A program made the translations under genes and the position numbers. This document shows positions 1 through 8,829 of a stretch of DNA of 64,000 bases, piece after piece (position 1 is the stretch's first letter; each line of letters opens with the position of its first letter). Under the pieces are notes generated by a model. That model was not told the origin of the DNA, did no database searches, and was given only the letters and a program-made list of their open reading frames with translations. The stretch is from CBDIHP01 sp965279195 (GTDB lineage Bacteria; Planctomycetota; Planctomycetia; Isosphaerales; Isosphaeraceae), in assembly GCA_965279195.1 (NCBI GenBank), contig CBDIHP010000048.1, positions 310,001-374,000 of the forward strand, read 5' to 3'.

Positions 1-4
1 CGGC

Positions 5-1144
5 ATGCAGCAGGGGGCGCGGTTCTGGCTGCTGCTCGGCGGCGGTCTGGCGGCCCTGATCGCGGCGCTCCTGCTCTTCAATAACATCAGCAGCGGCACG
101 AGCCCGGCCGGCCAGGCCTGGACCGAGCTGATGTCGGCCAAGACCCCGCAGGAAATGACGGGCATTGCCGAGACCTTCCCCGACACCACCGCGACCCCCT
201 GGGCCAAGCTCCAGGCGGCCTCGAACTACTACCTGACCGCCGGGTTCGACCTGCCCGACCCCGCCAAACGCGACACCGCCCTGCCGCAGCTCAAGAAGGC
301 CCTCGACCTGTTCGAGGAGATCGCCAAGTCGGCCCCCAAGGGTTCCGCCGAGGGCCTGGTCGCCACCATGGGCCTCGCCCGGACCCACGAGGTCCGCAAC
401 GAGCTGCCCGAGGCCATCAAGGCCTACGAGGCCGTCGCCTCCGGCTGGCCCAGGAGCGCCGAGGCCAAGGAGGCCAAGAAGCTGGCCAAGCGGCTCACCG
501 AGCCCGAGGCCGTCGCCTTCTACAAGGCCTTCTACGACTACAAGACCCCCGCCGCCAGCCTGCCCGGCGGCCTGCCGTCGAACCACCCGTCGCTCAACGG
601 CCCGATGATCCCGGCCCCCGCGCTGCCGGGCCTCCCCGGCATGAACGGCCCGACCCCCGGTTCGAGCCTGTTCAACCCGCCGAGCCCGACCACGCCGCTC
701 GACCTGCCGCCGCCGCCGACGCCCCCCGCGACCCCGGCCAAGACCGAGGCCCCCAAGGCCGAGATGACCAAGCCGGCCGCCCCCAAGGCCGAAACGCCCA
801 AGGTCGAGGCCCCCAAGGCCGAACCCAAGCCCGCGCCGAAGCCGGCCGAGGCCCCCAAGCCCGCGCCGAAGGCCGAGGCCCCGAAGCCCGAGATGGCCAA
901 GCCGGCCCCGAAGGCTGAGGCGCCCAAGACCGAACCCGCCAAGCCGGCCGAGAGTCCGAAGCCTGCCCCCAAGCCCGAGGCTCCCAAGGCGGAGGCCCCG
1001 AAGCCGGCGCCCAAGCCCGAAGCCCCGAAGGCGGAGGCCCCGAAGGCCGAGGCGCCCAAGCCCGCCGCCCCCAAGGCGGAGGAGAAGGCGAAGGCCGCGC
1101 CCAAGGGTGAGCTGCCGGACGACGTCTTCACCAAGCCCAAGTGA
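5..1144 (+). CDS. Membrane-anchored TPR-like protein with a long Pro/Ala/Lys tail (possibly cut at the left edge)
   Basis: About 379 residues from the first visible ATG. Because the window begins four bases earlier, the true start may lie upstream. Residues about 7-25 form one hydrophobic membrane segment, so the rest probably lies outside the cytoplasm. Residues about 35-175 are alpha-helical and Ala-rich and look like one or two TPR units (GLARTHEVRNELPEAIKAYE is TPR-like). From about residue 235 onward the chain is low-complexity, built from imperfect AP-K-(A/P)-E blocks, as in proteins that span the periplasm or bind the wall. The gene ends just before a strong terminator hairpin. The specific function is not recognised. 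This is a real gene by frame and composition, but the start is uncertain. Confidence 0.75.
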   Translation: MQQGARFWLLLGGGLAALIAALLLFNNISSGTSPAGQAWTELMSAKTPQEMTGIAETFPDTTATPWAKLQAASNYYLTAGFDLPDPAKRDTALPQLKKALDLFEEIAKSAPKGSAEGLVATMGLARTHEVRNELPEAIKAYEAVASGWPRSAEAKEAKKLAKRLTEPEAVAFYKAFYDYKTPAASLPGGLPSNHPSLNGPMIPAPALPGLPGMNGPTPGSSLFNPPSPTTPLDLPPPPTPPATPAKTEAPKAEMTKPAAPKAETPKVEAPKAEPKPAPKPAEAPKPAPKAEAPKPEMAKPAPKAEAPKTEPAKPAESPKPAPKPEAPKAEAPKPAPKPEAPKAEAPKAEAPKPAAPKAEEKAKAAPKGELPDDVFTKPK

Positions 1145-1178
1145 TCCACGGTCCGATCGACCGGGCGGAACCAACGGG

Positions 1179-1208
1179 CCGGGGGCGTGTCGAGGGACAC
1201 GCCCCCGG
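1179..1208 (+). terminator. Strong intrinsic-terminator-like hairpin
   Basis: A perfect 13-bp GC-rich stem (1179-1191 with 1196-1208) closes a GAGG loop and is followed by a T-rich stretch (TTGTCGTTT). It lies 35 bases after the stop of the TPR-like gene and before the pseudouridine synthase, so the two genes are probably separate transcripts. It also argues against starting the synthase at the GTG that overlaps the preceding stop codon. Confidence 0.8.
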
Positions 1209-1251
1209 TTGTCGTTTACACCCCGGGCTCGCGCCCCAGGCCAGGCCCAAC

Positions 1252-2241
1252 ATGCCGCCGGAACTGTCCACCACCCCCTGCGAGTTCGCCGTCAAGCCCC
1301 GCATGGCGGGCAAACGCATCGATGCGTACCTCTCGTCCCGCTACCAGGACTACTCCCGGAGCGTGATCCAGAAGGTCATCGACGCCGGCGCGGTCCACGT
1401 CAACGGCCAGGTGGTCAAGGCGTCGTACAAGGTCCGCGAAGGCGACATGATCCGGGTCTGGCTCCCCGAGCTGTCCGACGACGCCCCGGTGCCCGAGGAC
1501 ATCCCGCTCACGATCGTCTACGAGGACGCCGCCTTCACGGTCGTGAACAAGCCGCCGAACATGGTCACTCACCCGGCCAAGGGCAACTGGACCGGGACCC
1601 TCGTCAACGCCCTCCAGTTCCACTTCGACAGGCTCTCGTCCGTCGGCGGCGAGAACCGGCCGGGGATCGTCCACCGGCTCGACCGCGACACCTCAGGCCT
1701 GCTGATCGTCGCCAAGGACGACCAGGCGCATAAGGCCCTGGCCGCCCAGTTCGAGCAGCGGACGATCCAGAAGGAATACCTCGCCCTGGTCTACGGAGCC
1801 CCCAGCCGGGACGCCGATTACGTCGAGCGGCCCATCGGGATCCACCCCACCAACCGCGAGAAGATGGCCGTCCGGACCCTGGAAGAAGGGGCCAAGGAGG
1901 CGGTGACCTTCTACGAGGTCCTCGAACGGTTCCGGGGCTACGCCTACGTGCGCTGCAAGCCCCGGACGGGCCGGACCCACCAGATCCGGGTCCACCTCAC
2001 CCACATCGGCCACCCCATCCTCGCCGACAAGGCCTACTCGGGCCGGGAGAAGGTCCTCCTGTCCGACCTGACCGGGCGGAGCGTCGCCGAATCCGACGAC
2101 ACCGTCCTCCTCGCCCGCCAGGCCCTGCACGCCCACACCCTCAAGCTGACCCACCCGCTCACCGGCGAGACGCTGTCCTTCCAGGCCCCGTTGCCGGATG
2201 ACATGGCCGCGACGCTGGACGCCCTTCGAAAACACCGGTAG
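1252..2241 (+). CDS. rluD: RluA/RluD-family 23S rRNA pseudouridine synthase
   Basis: A 329-residue protein that isomerises specific uridines of large-subunit rRNA to pseudouridine in the cytoplasm. An N-terminal S4-like RNA-binding domain occupies about residues 15-75 (GKRIDAYLSSRYQDYSR...VHVNGQ). The catalytic domain carries HRLDRDTSGLL at about 141-151, in which Asp144 is the expected nucleophile. The downstream RTGRTHQIRVHL motif is also present. The length fits the family. ATG 1252 was chosen because the upstream in-frame GTG at 1141 would translate through the terminator hairpin and add a non-conserved leader. RluD as opposed to RluA/RluC specificity is inferred from the S4 domain and is not proven. 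Confidence 0.92.
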   Translation: MPPELSTTPCEFAVKPRMAGKRIDAYLSSRYQDYSRSVIQKVIDAGAVHVNGQVVKASYKVREGDMIRVWLPELSDDAPVPEDIPLTIVYEDAAFTVVNKPPNMVTHPAKGNWTGTLVNALQFHFDRLSSVGGENRPGIVHRLDRDTSGLLIVAKDDQAHKALAAQFEQRTIQKEYLALVYGAPSRDADYVERPIGIHPTNREKMAVRTLEEGAKEAVTFYEVLERFRGYAYVRCKPRTGRTHQIRVHLTHIGHPILADKAYSGREKVLLSDLTGRSVAESDDTVLLARQALHAHTLKLTHPLTGETLSFQAPLPDDMAATLDALRKHR

Positions 2242-2252
2242 CACGGGGTGCC

Positions 2253-2275
2253 GACGCGGCCGAGGGGGCCGCGTC
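2253..2275. terminator. Hairpin between convergent genes
   Basis: A perfect 9-bp GC stem (2253-2261 with 2267-2275) and a 5-base loop lie between the ends of the convergent rluD-like and LRAT-like genes. There is no clear T-run on either side, so termination is plausible from position but not certain. Confidence 0.45.
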
Positions 2276-2304
2276 AACCCCGCCGATGGATGCGGACGAC
2301 GGGG

Positions 2305-3429
2305 TTACTCGCCCTGCTTCGCCGGGGCCAGCAACCACGTCGTGACGGCGGCGCCGAGGCGTCGGATCTTGAGCGAGAGGGTCTTCCCGTAGGCCCCGCC
2401 CACCTGGTAGGCCAGCCACTCCACGGCCCGGGTGTTGATCTCGGCGATGAGCCCTCGGATCGGGTGATCGGCGACCGACGTCACGCCGCTGGCGACCTGG
2501 GCGTATCGCGAGACCCGCGTCGTGCCCCCCGACTTGCAGTAGACGGCGAAGTGCTCGCAGTTAAATGTGAGCAGATTATACGGGTACATGTTGCCCACCT
2601 CCGCCAGCGCGGTGCGGATGACGGTCTCGACCGGGACGGGGGGCAGGTCGGGATAGACCCAGTGCGACGGGACGCGGTCGGCCAGGAACTCGCTCCAGGG
2701 GACGCGGTAGACGTGGTTGTCGTTGAGGTAGTGCACGACCTCGCCGCTGCCGATGTAGACCCCCAGGTGGAAGGCCGTGCCGAAGTAGACCGCGTAGAGC
2801 TCGCCCACCTCGGGGACGAGCGGCTCGGCCTCGTAGAGCAAGGCCGTGTCGGACCGCAGCGCCTTCCAGCCGATCCAGGCGAGCGAGCCGCCGAAGTTGA
2901 TGAGCTTGATCCCGACGAAGACCCCCGCCCACGCCAGCGGGTCGGACACCCAGCCGAAGATCTCCGCCAGGCCGATGCCGATCGCCGCCAGGCCGCAGAG
3001 CACCAGGAGCGTCCGGCTCCGCGCGCTCGGGGCGCGCAGGGCCATGTAGAGGAGGACCAGGCCCTCGGCCGCGAACATCAGGCCGAGGAGGATCGTCAGC
3101 ACGACGATCGAGGTCTCCCACTGCTGGACCAGCAGGACGCCCATCGCCACGTCGAGGGCGATCTGGCAGAGCACCGCCGGCCAACTCCGGCGTCGGGTGT
3201 TCGCCTCGGCCCGGCCCGGGATCAGCTGGAACGCCTTGATCGCGGCCGAGCCGAACAGCAGCCCCGCGACGAGTTTGATCAGCGATCGATAGAGCTTCAG
3301 CGGCAGGAATGCCGAGACGAGCCCCAGCGCCACGCAGCCGAGCCCGACGGCCAGGAGCACGCCCCGCCGCAGCCCGAATTGCTGCTCGATCCTCAACTCC
3401 AGCTCGGTCAACTTGCCGTCACGTCCCAT
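2305..3429 (-). CDS. Membrane protein with C-terminal LRAT/NlpC-P60-like domain
   Basis: A 374-residue protein. Residues about 22-190 contain several hydrophobic helices in a DUF308/HdeD-like arrangement. Residues about 200-305 form an LRAT-type domain (permuted papain fold) with FHLGVYIG (His221), a second His in VVHY (His233) and the hallmark NCEHF (Cys291). LRAT-fold enzymes are acyltransferases or phospholipases acting through a Cys-His pair, so lipid or acyl-chain modification at the membrane is the natural guess, but the substrate is unknown. The start overlaps the end of the upstream alpha/beta hydrolase by 11 bases, implying co-translation with another likely acyl-ester enzyme. The membrane-plus-LRAT combination is unusual. 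Confidence 0.85.
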   Translation of the reverse strand: MGRDGKLTELELRIEQQFGLRRGVLLAVGLGCVALGLVSAFLPLKLYRSLIKLVAGLLFGSAAIKAFQLIPGRAEANTRRRSWPAVLCQIALDVAMGVLLVQQWETSIVVLTILLGLMFAAEGLVLLYMALRAPSARSRTLLVLCGLAAIGIGLAEIFGWVSDPLAWAGVFVGIKLINFGGSLAWIGWKALRSDTALLYEAEPLVPEVGELYAVYFGTAFHLGVYIGSGEVVHYLNDNHVYRVPWSEFLADRVPSHWVYPDLPPVPVETVIRTALAEVGNMYPYNLLTFNCEHFAVYCKSGGTTRVSRYAQVASGVTSVADHPIRGLIAEINTRAVEWLAYQVGGAYGKTLSLKIRRLGAAVTTWLLAPAKQGE

Positions 3430-4189
3430 CGTGGTCCTCGTCGGTGTTCCAGGCGAAGGGCTCGACGCCGAGCACCAGCGCCCGGGTGAGCCTCAGGACC
3501 TCGTCGCGATCGTGGTCGAGCGCCACGACGTGGTCGGAGCGGGGCATCCACGCCAGGTGCTTCCGCCGCGAGCCGAGGTGCTCATGGAGCCAGGCCGCGC
3601 CGGAGGGCTCGACCACGGTGTCGTTCCGCCCCTGGATGATCAGCGTCGGGGCCGTGATCGAGGGCACCAGCGGCCTGACCCGCGCGATCAGGTCCAGCGC
3701 GCTCAGGGTCGCCTTGAGGCTGAAGGTCTTGAAGTGCGACCGGCCGCCCAGCCGCTTCCTCGCGGCCGGGTCGCGGACGGCGGGCGGGCGCCTCGGGACC
3801 TCCGGCATCAGCTTGCAGACCGTGTTCAGGTAGACCTCCGACTTCAGCGGCACCCAGCCGCTGAACCGGATCGCCAGGAACGGGGCCAGGAGCGCCATCC
3901 GGGCGACCGGCCTCCGGGTCGCGAGCATCAGGGCCACCGTCGCCCCGGTCGAGAACCCGACGACGGCGACCGGGGCCCCCCGCGCGGCGAGGTCGTCGAA
4001 CGCCCGCTCGGCCTCGTCCTCCCAGCCCTCCCACCGCGACGGCGGCATCCTCGGTCCCGGCCCCTCGTGCCCCGGCAGGATCGGCACCGCGAGCGCATCG
4101 ACCTCCGGCCGGAGCGCCTCGATGATCGGCTCCAGCTCGTAGGGACCGCCCCCCAGACCGTGGAGGATCAAGCAGCTCGGACGCGCCAT
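3419..4189 (-). CDS. Alpha/beta-hydrolase (carboxylesterase / monoacylglycerol-lipase-like)
   Basis: A 256-residue soluble alpha/beta hydrolase, similar in plan to Est30/YvaK carboxylesterases. HGLGG at about 10-14 supplies the oxyanion region. The nucleophile is Ser80 in GFSTG, with likely partners Asp190 (QGRNDTVV) and His220 (RSDHVV). A complete triad suggests an active hydrolase of short acyl esters or monoglycerides. The reading frame stays open upstream for about 190 codons, but the catalytic-domain N-terminus MARPSCLILHGLGG marks ATG 4189 as the start. The gene ends inside the start of the LRAT-like gene, so the two form an operon. The substrate is unknown. Confidence 0.88.
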   Translation of the reverse strand: MARPSCLILHGLGGGPYELEPIIEALRPEVDALAVPILPGHEGPGPRMPPSRWEGWEDEAERAFDDLAARGAPVAVVGFSTGATVALMLATRRPVARMALLAPFLAIRFSGWVPLKSEVYLNTVCKLMPEVPRRPPAVRDPAARKRLGGRSHFKTFSLKATLSALDLIARVRPLVPSITAPTLIIQGRNDTVVEPSGAAWLHEHLGSRRKHLAWMPRSDHVVALDHDRDEVLRLTRALVLGVEPFAWNTDEDHDGT

Positions 4190-4387
4190 TGTGGAGTGCG
4201 GCAGTCTGGCTGCCGCTTTGATGTGTTGATGGGAAGCAGGGGCGACGTTCGCCCGATCGGATTCGTTCCGAGATTCTGACGGCTGCTCGACGGGAAGGAA
4301 AGCGGGAGCAAGGTCCCGTACCCCAAAAGGATTTCGATCATGCCGGGGAGGGACGGATGTCGATGCATGGGCCGAGGAGGACGTGTC

Positions 4388-5089
4388 ATGACACTGGACG
4401 AGGTCGTCGCGGAGCTGAAGGCCAAGGCGAGCGAGTCGACCCGCAAAACCCTGGCGAAGCACGGGGCGCCGGAGTCGCTGCTCGGGGTCAAGGTCGAAGA
4501 GATGAAGGTCATCGTCAAGCGGGTCAAGAAGGACCACGCCCTGGCGCTGGCCCTCTATGGCACGGGCATCCCCGACGCCATGTACCTCGCCGGCTTGATC
4601 GCCGACGACGCGAAGATGTCGAAGGCCGACCTCAAGCGCTGGGCGAAGGACGCCCCGTGGCACATGGTCGGCGAGTACACCGTCCCCTGGGTCGCGGCCG
4701 GCGGCAAGCACGGGCGGGAGCTGGCCCTGGAGTGGATCGACGCCAGGGCCGACCACGTCGTCGCCTGCGGCTGGTCGACCCTCGGCTCATTGGTCGCGAT
4801 CACCCCGGACGACGCCCTCGACCTCGACGAACTGTCCCGGCTCCTCGATCGGGTCGCCTCCACGATCCACGCCGGCCCCAACCGCGCCCGGTACACCATG
4901 AACGGCTTTGTCATCGCCGTCGGCGGCTATGTCGCCCCCCTGACGGACAAGGCCCTCGCGACTGCGAAGGCGATGGGCGAGGTGACCGTCAACATGGGCG
5001 ACACCGCCTGCAAGGTCCCCGACGCCGCGTCGTACATCCGGAAGATGGTCGAGCGGGGCATCAAGAAAAAGAAGACGGCGAAGTGTTGA
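4388..5089 (+). CDS. AlkD-like DNA alkylation repair family protein
   Basis: A 233-residue, largely helical protein resembling the AlkD/DNA-alkylation-repair HEAT-like family. Recognisable stretches are TRKTLAKHGAPESLLGVKVEEMK near the N-terminus and LALALYGTGIPDAMYLAGLIADD. In AlkD relatives the HEAT-like superhelix holds DNA and removes positively charged alkylated bases. Whether this distant member keeps glycosylase activity cannot be judged here. ATG 4388 is preceded by GAGGAGG at a good distance and is preferred over the ATG at 4340. The C-terminus is Lys-rich (GIKKKKTAKC), fitting nucleic-acid contact. The gene is divergent from the hydrolase gene. Confidence 0.75.
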   Translation: MTLDEVVAELKAKASESTRKTLAKHGAPESLLGVKVEEMKVIVKRVKKDHALALALYGTGIPDAMYLAGLIADDAKMSKADLKRWAKDAPWHMVGEYTVPWVAAGGKHGRELALEWIDARADHVVACGWSTLGSLVAITPDDALDLDELSRLLDRVASTIHAGPNRARYTMNGFVIAVGGYVAPLTDKALATAKAMGEVTVNMGDTACKVPDAASYIRKMVERGIKKKKTAKC

Positions 5090-5149
5090 ACTTTTGTTAG
5101 AATTTCCGTCCATGCAGACATCCGGCCGTTCCCCCTTCCGGAGATGAGC

Positions 5150-5710
5150 ATGGACGAGGCAAGCGTTTCTCAGGCGGTAGTGCCCCCCGGGGCGAAGCGG
5201 CAGCGGCGGCTGACGGTCGGCGACCTGCTCTGGATCGTCATCTTCGCGGGCCTGACGCTGACGCTGTTCCGGTTCACTCGCGCGGAGCTGATCGCCGAGC
5301 TGCCGCTCTCCCGGGAGACCCAGCTGACCGGCGAGATGATGTCGGTGCTGTTCCCGCTGACCGTCCTGACCCTGATCCTTCGGCTCCAGAGGCCGAGGCC
5401 CCGGTTCCGGCGGGTGGTCCGCCAGCGGGGCAGCCTGGCCTGCCTGGCGGTGATCTTCGGGGTGCTCGTCAATATGAGCATGCTTCCGGTCACCCAGAAG
5501 ACCATCGGGGCCATGACGCCGCTCATTACCATCTGCTGGCACTGGCCGGGGAGCCTGGCGGGCATGGTGGCCGGTTCCTGGCTGCTCCTCTACTTCATGA
5601 GAGGCTGGCCAGCGAACAGCGACTGGGTCGACCGCCTCGGGATCGTCATCGGCCCGGGCTGGATCTCGGTCATCGGCGTGATGTGGGGCTGGAGGTTCAT
5701 GCTCCACTGA
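5150..5710 (+). CDS. Small multi-pass membrane protein of unknown function
   Basis: A 186-residue protein with about four hydrophobic segments (roughly residues 25-43, 60-75, 95-115 and 125-150, with a further weak one near the end) and short basic loops (RLQRPRPRFRRVVRQRG). No catalytic motif is recognised. Two in-frame ATGs lie six bases apart. GGAG touches the first (5144) but lies at the correct distance from the second, so 5150 was chosen. It follows the AlkD-like gene by about 60 bases and meets the delta-60 protein gene tail to tail. The function is unknown. Confidence 0.7.
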   Translation: MDEASVSQAVVPPGAKRQRRLTVGDLLWIVIFAGLTLTLFRFTRAELIAELPLSRETQLTGEMMSVLFPLTVLTLILRLQRPRPRFRRVVRQRGSLACLAVIFGVLVNMSMLPVTQKTIGAMTPLITICWHWPGSLAGMVAGSWLLLYFMRGWPANSDWVDRLGIVIGPGWISVIGVMWGWRFMLH

Positions 5711-5729
5711 GGGCCTTATGCCCCCGGCC

Positions 5730-7718
5730 TCACGCCTTCCTGGGGATCGTGAACCGGAACCGGCGGAGGCCGTCGATGAGGCCGTCGGTGTCGTGGAGGG
5801 TGACGCCCGGGGCGCCTTCGGCCTTGATGAGCGAGATGGCCAGGCGGAGTTCGTAGGCCCCGGCGGGGAGGTTCGAGGTGCGGTCGGGGCCGAAGGCGTC
5901 GCGGGTCACGTCCAGCGTCAGGACCCGTCGGGCGGCGTCGTAGCGGAACCGGCCGGGGGCGATGGAGATCCGGCTCGTCCCCCGGTAGAGCATGACCGCG
6001 TTCGCGATCGAGCCGTTGGCGATCAGGGCGCCGAGGTTCGTCGCCTGGTTGAACGCGACCGAGATCGTCTCGACGTTGCCGGTCGGGGTCGTCGCCCCGT
6101 TGAAGCCGGCGGCGATGCTCGTCTGGAACGGCTGGATGGTCACCGGGACGGCCGCCGAGGTGACGATGTGCCCCTGGCCGTCGTTGATCTGGACCCTCGC
6201 CCGGTACGTCCCCGGCTGCCTCGTCCCGAAGGACACGAGGTAGTTCCAGGGGACGACGGGTTTGGCCCCGAAGGCGTCGTTGAACCGGCCGTCGCCGTTG
6301 AGGTCCCAGGCGTACATGAGCGGGCCGCCGCCGGGATCGCTGGAGGCCGAGGCGTCGAGCCGGAGCGACGAGCCCTCGACCAGGCTGTAGCCCTTCGCCG
6401 GGCCCGCCTGGGCGTCGGGGATCCCGACGGTGCCCCGGTCGCCCATCAGCCGGGCGAGCCGGGTCGCATAGGTATAGTTTCCCTTGTCGTCGATGATCAT
6501 CGAGCTGCCTGCGACGACGATCTGGCCGCCGGGCTGGAAGGCGGCGGAATAGCCGGCGGTGGCGTATCCGGCCATGGGATACGTGGCCATGCCGGAGGTG
6601 CCGAAGTCGGGGTCGAGCCGGCCGTCGGGCAGGTAGCGGGCGACGGCGAACGTCTCCTGGAGGTTCGGTTCGAGCCGGGCCCCGGCGACCAGGAACTTGC
6701 CGTCGGCCTGGATCTGGAAGGCGGGCCCGCGGATGATCGAGGTCCTGAGGATCCCGCCCGTGCCGAACGACGGGTCGAGCTGGCCGCCGGGCAGGATCTG
6801 GACCAGTTGCAGCCGCTCGCGGTTGAGGTCGGCGGCCGAGAAGAGGATCTTGCCGCCGGGCAGGAGATGGGCCTCGATGTCCGGGAAGGCCGAGGGGCCG
6901 ATGAAGAACCGCGTCGAGCCGCCGGTGCCGAAGCTCGGGTCGCTCTCTCCCTGCGAGGTCCAACGCGCGACGCCCAGTTCGCATTCGCTGCCGCTCAGGA
7001 TGAAGCCGATCGCAGTGATCGAGCCGTCGGCCCCGACGACGACCTCCTGAACGTGGTCGTTGTTGACGAACGACGCCGAGACGAAGCCGCCGGATCCGAA
7101 GTCGGTGTCGATCTGGCCGGTCGAGGTGAATCGGGCGGCGGCGAACTCGTGATGCTCGAACGTCCCGCCCGCGACGATCTTGCCGTCGGGCTGGACGGCG
7201 ACGCTCCAGATGCCCGCGTTGCCGTCGGCGTACCGCGCGAGCCCGGATTGCCCGAAGGTCGTGTCGAGCTGGCCGTTCGGGTTGAACCGGGCGATGAATC
7301 CGCCGGCCCAGCCGGTCCGCGTGGTGTCGAGCAATCCGCCGGTGACGAGGATCCGGCCGTCGGCCATGACATCCACATCCCGGACCACGGCCGCCGTCGT
7401 CGCCGGGACCACGTCGGTCGGGAACGTCGCGACCCCGCCGTTGCCGAAGGACGGGTCGAGCTGGCCGGAGGCGTCGTACCGTTCGAGGTCGAGCGGGCCG
7501 CCGAAGGCGTTGCCCTGGGGCTCGCGCGCCAGGAGCATCTTGCCGCCGGGATAGGCCTCGACCAGCTCCGTCCCCCGACGGTTCGTCCCCGTCAGGTTCA
7601 CCACGCCGCCGTTGCCGAAGCCCGGATCGAGGTCGGAGGCGGCCATCAGCCGGCGGCCTTCGAGGGCGTCGAGCACCGGGACGAATCGGCGTACGCTGGG
7701 GGGCTTGCGCGTCAGCAT
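5730..7718 (-). CDS. Delta-60 repeat surface protein with PKD-like domain
   Basis: A 662-residue, probably exported protein. The N-terminus (residues about 1-28) is basic and then reads LEGRRLMAAS, like the LEPR-type N-termini of planctomycete extracellular proteins, without a classic hydrophobic signal peptide. At least seven delta-60 repeats follow (LDPSFGNGGV, LDTTFGQSGL, IDTDFGSGGF and similar), interleaved with QPDGKIVAGG-like strands, and should form a beta-propeller. About residues 430-530 look like a PKD domain (SSLRLDASASSDPGGGPLMYAWDLNGDG, here split as SSLRLDASASSD and YAWDLNGDGRF). A final beta-rich region follows. A surface or matrix role is inferred, and the ligand is unknown. 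Confidence 0.85.
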   Translation of the reverse strand: MLTRKPPSVRRFVPVLDALEGRRLMAASDLDPGFGNGGVVNLTGTNRRGTELVEAYPGGKMLLAREPQGNAFGGPLDLERYDASGQLDPSFGNGGVATFPTDVVPATTAAVVRDVDVMADGRILVTGGLLDTTRTGWAGGFIARFNPNGQLDTTFGQSGLARYADGNAGIWSVAVQPDGKIVAGGTFEHHEFAAARFTSTGQIDTDFGSGGFVSASFVNNDHVQEVVVGADGSITAIGFILSGSECELGVARWTSQGESDPSFGTGGSTRFFIGPSAFPDIEAHLLPGGKILFSAADLNRERLQLVQILPGGQLDPSFGTGGILRTSIIRGPAFQIQADGKFLVAGARLEPNLQETFAVARYLPDGRLDPDFGTSGMATYPMAGYATAGYSAAFQPGGQIVVAGSSMIIDDKGNYTYATRLARLMGDRGTVGIPDAQAGPAKGYSLVEGSSLRLDASASSDPGGGPLMYAWDLNGDGRFNDAFGAKPVVPWNYLVSFGTRQPGTYRARVQINDGQGHIVTSAAVPVTIQPFQTSIAAGFNGATTPTGNVETISVAFNQATNLGALIANGSIANAVMLYRGTSRISIAPGRFRYDAARRVLTLDVTRDAFGPDRTSNLPAGAYELRLAISLIKAEGAPGVTLHDTDGLIDGLRRFRFTIPRKA

Positions 7719-7874
7719 AGGGGGCGACCTGGGGGATGCATGGAGACAGTCAGGGATGTGATCCGCTCTAACCGAAGGTACAACGCCTCGAATTCGGAGA
7801 CAAGCGGAGTGGGGTCCGCGATTGCGGACCCATTATGGTTGAGCACATGAAGGATTTGGCCGCAATATCGGGCC

Positions 7875-8705
7875 CTACGTGAGGGAGAACAGCGTCAATT
7901 CGGGGCGGGCGTTGAAGCGGACGCGATGGAGCCAGCCGAGGCCGCGGTTGATGTAGAGGGTGCGTTCGCCGGGGAGGTCGAACGGGCCGCTGGTGTAGAG
8001 GCGGTTCTTCACCGGGAGCAGGGGAGGGGGCAGGAATGGGGGCTTGCACTGGCCGCCGTGGGTGTGGCCCGAGAGGATCGCGCCCCGGAACTTCGACCAG
8101 ACCGGGAGGTCGCAGCCGTCCGGGTTGTGGAGCAGGGCGAGGCCGTCGGTGCGATGCCGGAGCGGGGCGGGGTCGAACTTCTGGGCCCAGAGGTCGTCCA
8201 GGCCGATCAGGGGCAGGCCGTCGACTTCGGCCGCCTCGTTGCGGAGGATCCGGATGCCCTGGCCTCCCAGCCGGGCGGCCAGATCGTCGGCGACGTCGCG
8301 GCGCGTCCAACCCTGGCCGTAATCGTGGTTCCCGAAGATCCCGAACGCCCCCAGTTTCGGGACGGGCAGGTGCGCGAGGACCCGCGTGGCCTCGTCGAGC
8401 TGCTCGGCCCCCGAGCAGGTCATGAAGTCGCCGGTCACCACCACGAGGTCGGGCTTAAGCCCGGCGATCTTCTTCAGGGAGTCGATCAGGTACTCCGAAT
8501 CCACCCGGTCGCCGACGTGGATGTCCGAGACCTGCAAGACCTTGCGCCCTCGCCAGTGTGCGGGGAGGTTGGGGATCGCCAGGGGCCGCTCGACGATCTC
8601 CAGCCACGTCGGCTCGACCCGCCAGGTGTACATCCCCATGAGCCCGCCGGTCGCGATCAGGCCGACCCCCGCGCGGATCCATCGGCGTCGGGCGATGTCG
8701 GTCAT
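7875..8705 (-). CDS. Calcineurin-like metallophosphoesterase (YkuE/YaeI type)
   Basis: A 276-residue metallophosphoesterase with the full metal-binding set: DIHVG (Asp61, His63), TGDF (Asp93), GNHD (Asn126, His127) and GHTHGG near residue 217. The N-terminus (ARRRWIRAGVGLIATGGLMG) is a twin-arginine-like or membrane-anchor segment, as in YkuE, a Tat-exported wall-associated phosphoesterase, and in YaeI. A periplasmic or membrane-surface phosphodiesterase role is therefore inferred. ATG 8705 has AAAGGA six bases upstream, and the long open frame before it lacks family similarity. The substrate is unknown. Confidence 0.88.
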   Translation of the reverse strand: MTDIARRRWIRAGVGLIATGGLMGMYTWRVEPTWLEIVERPLAIPNLPAHWRGRKVLQVSDIHVGDRVDSEYLIDSLKKIAGLKPDLVVVTGDFMTCSGAEQLDEATRVLAHLPVPKLGAFGIFGNHDYGQGWTRRDVADDLAARLGGQGIRILRNEAAEVDGLPLIGLDDLWAQKFDPAPLRHRTDGLALLHNPDGCDLPVWSKFRGAILSGHTHGGQCKPPFLPPPLLPVKNRLYTSGPFDLPGERTLYINRGLGWLHRVRFNARPELTLFSLT

Positions 8706-8829
8706 GGGGCGTCCTTTGTCGTGGGGGCGTGTCATTGGCGTGGGATCGGGCGTACCCTCGAATGATAGTAGGGAGTCTACCCCGAGCGTCGGGGCGCGTC
8801 CCTGCTGGGATTCTCCCCGAGGATGTCCG

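Noticed and set aside
740..1110. Regular APKAE/AP-K-P repeats, possible tandem repeat array or CRISPR-like pattern
   Set aside because: It is coding low-complexity sequence. Spacing is irregular and there are no unique spacers.
1141..1251. Upstream GTG-started extension of the pseudouridine synthase
   Set aside because: It would run through a perfect terminator hairpin and adds a non-conserved leader.
5718..7850. A 710-codon + strand frame opposite the delta-60 repeat gene
   Set aside because: It is Gly/Asp/Val/Arg-rich without a domain. The opposite strand has clear delta-60 repeats.
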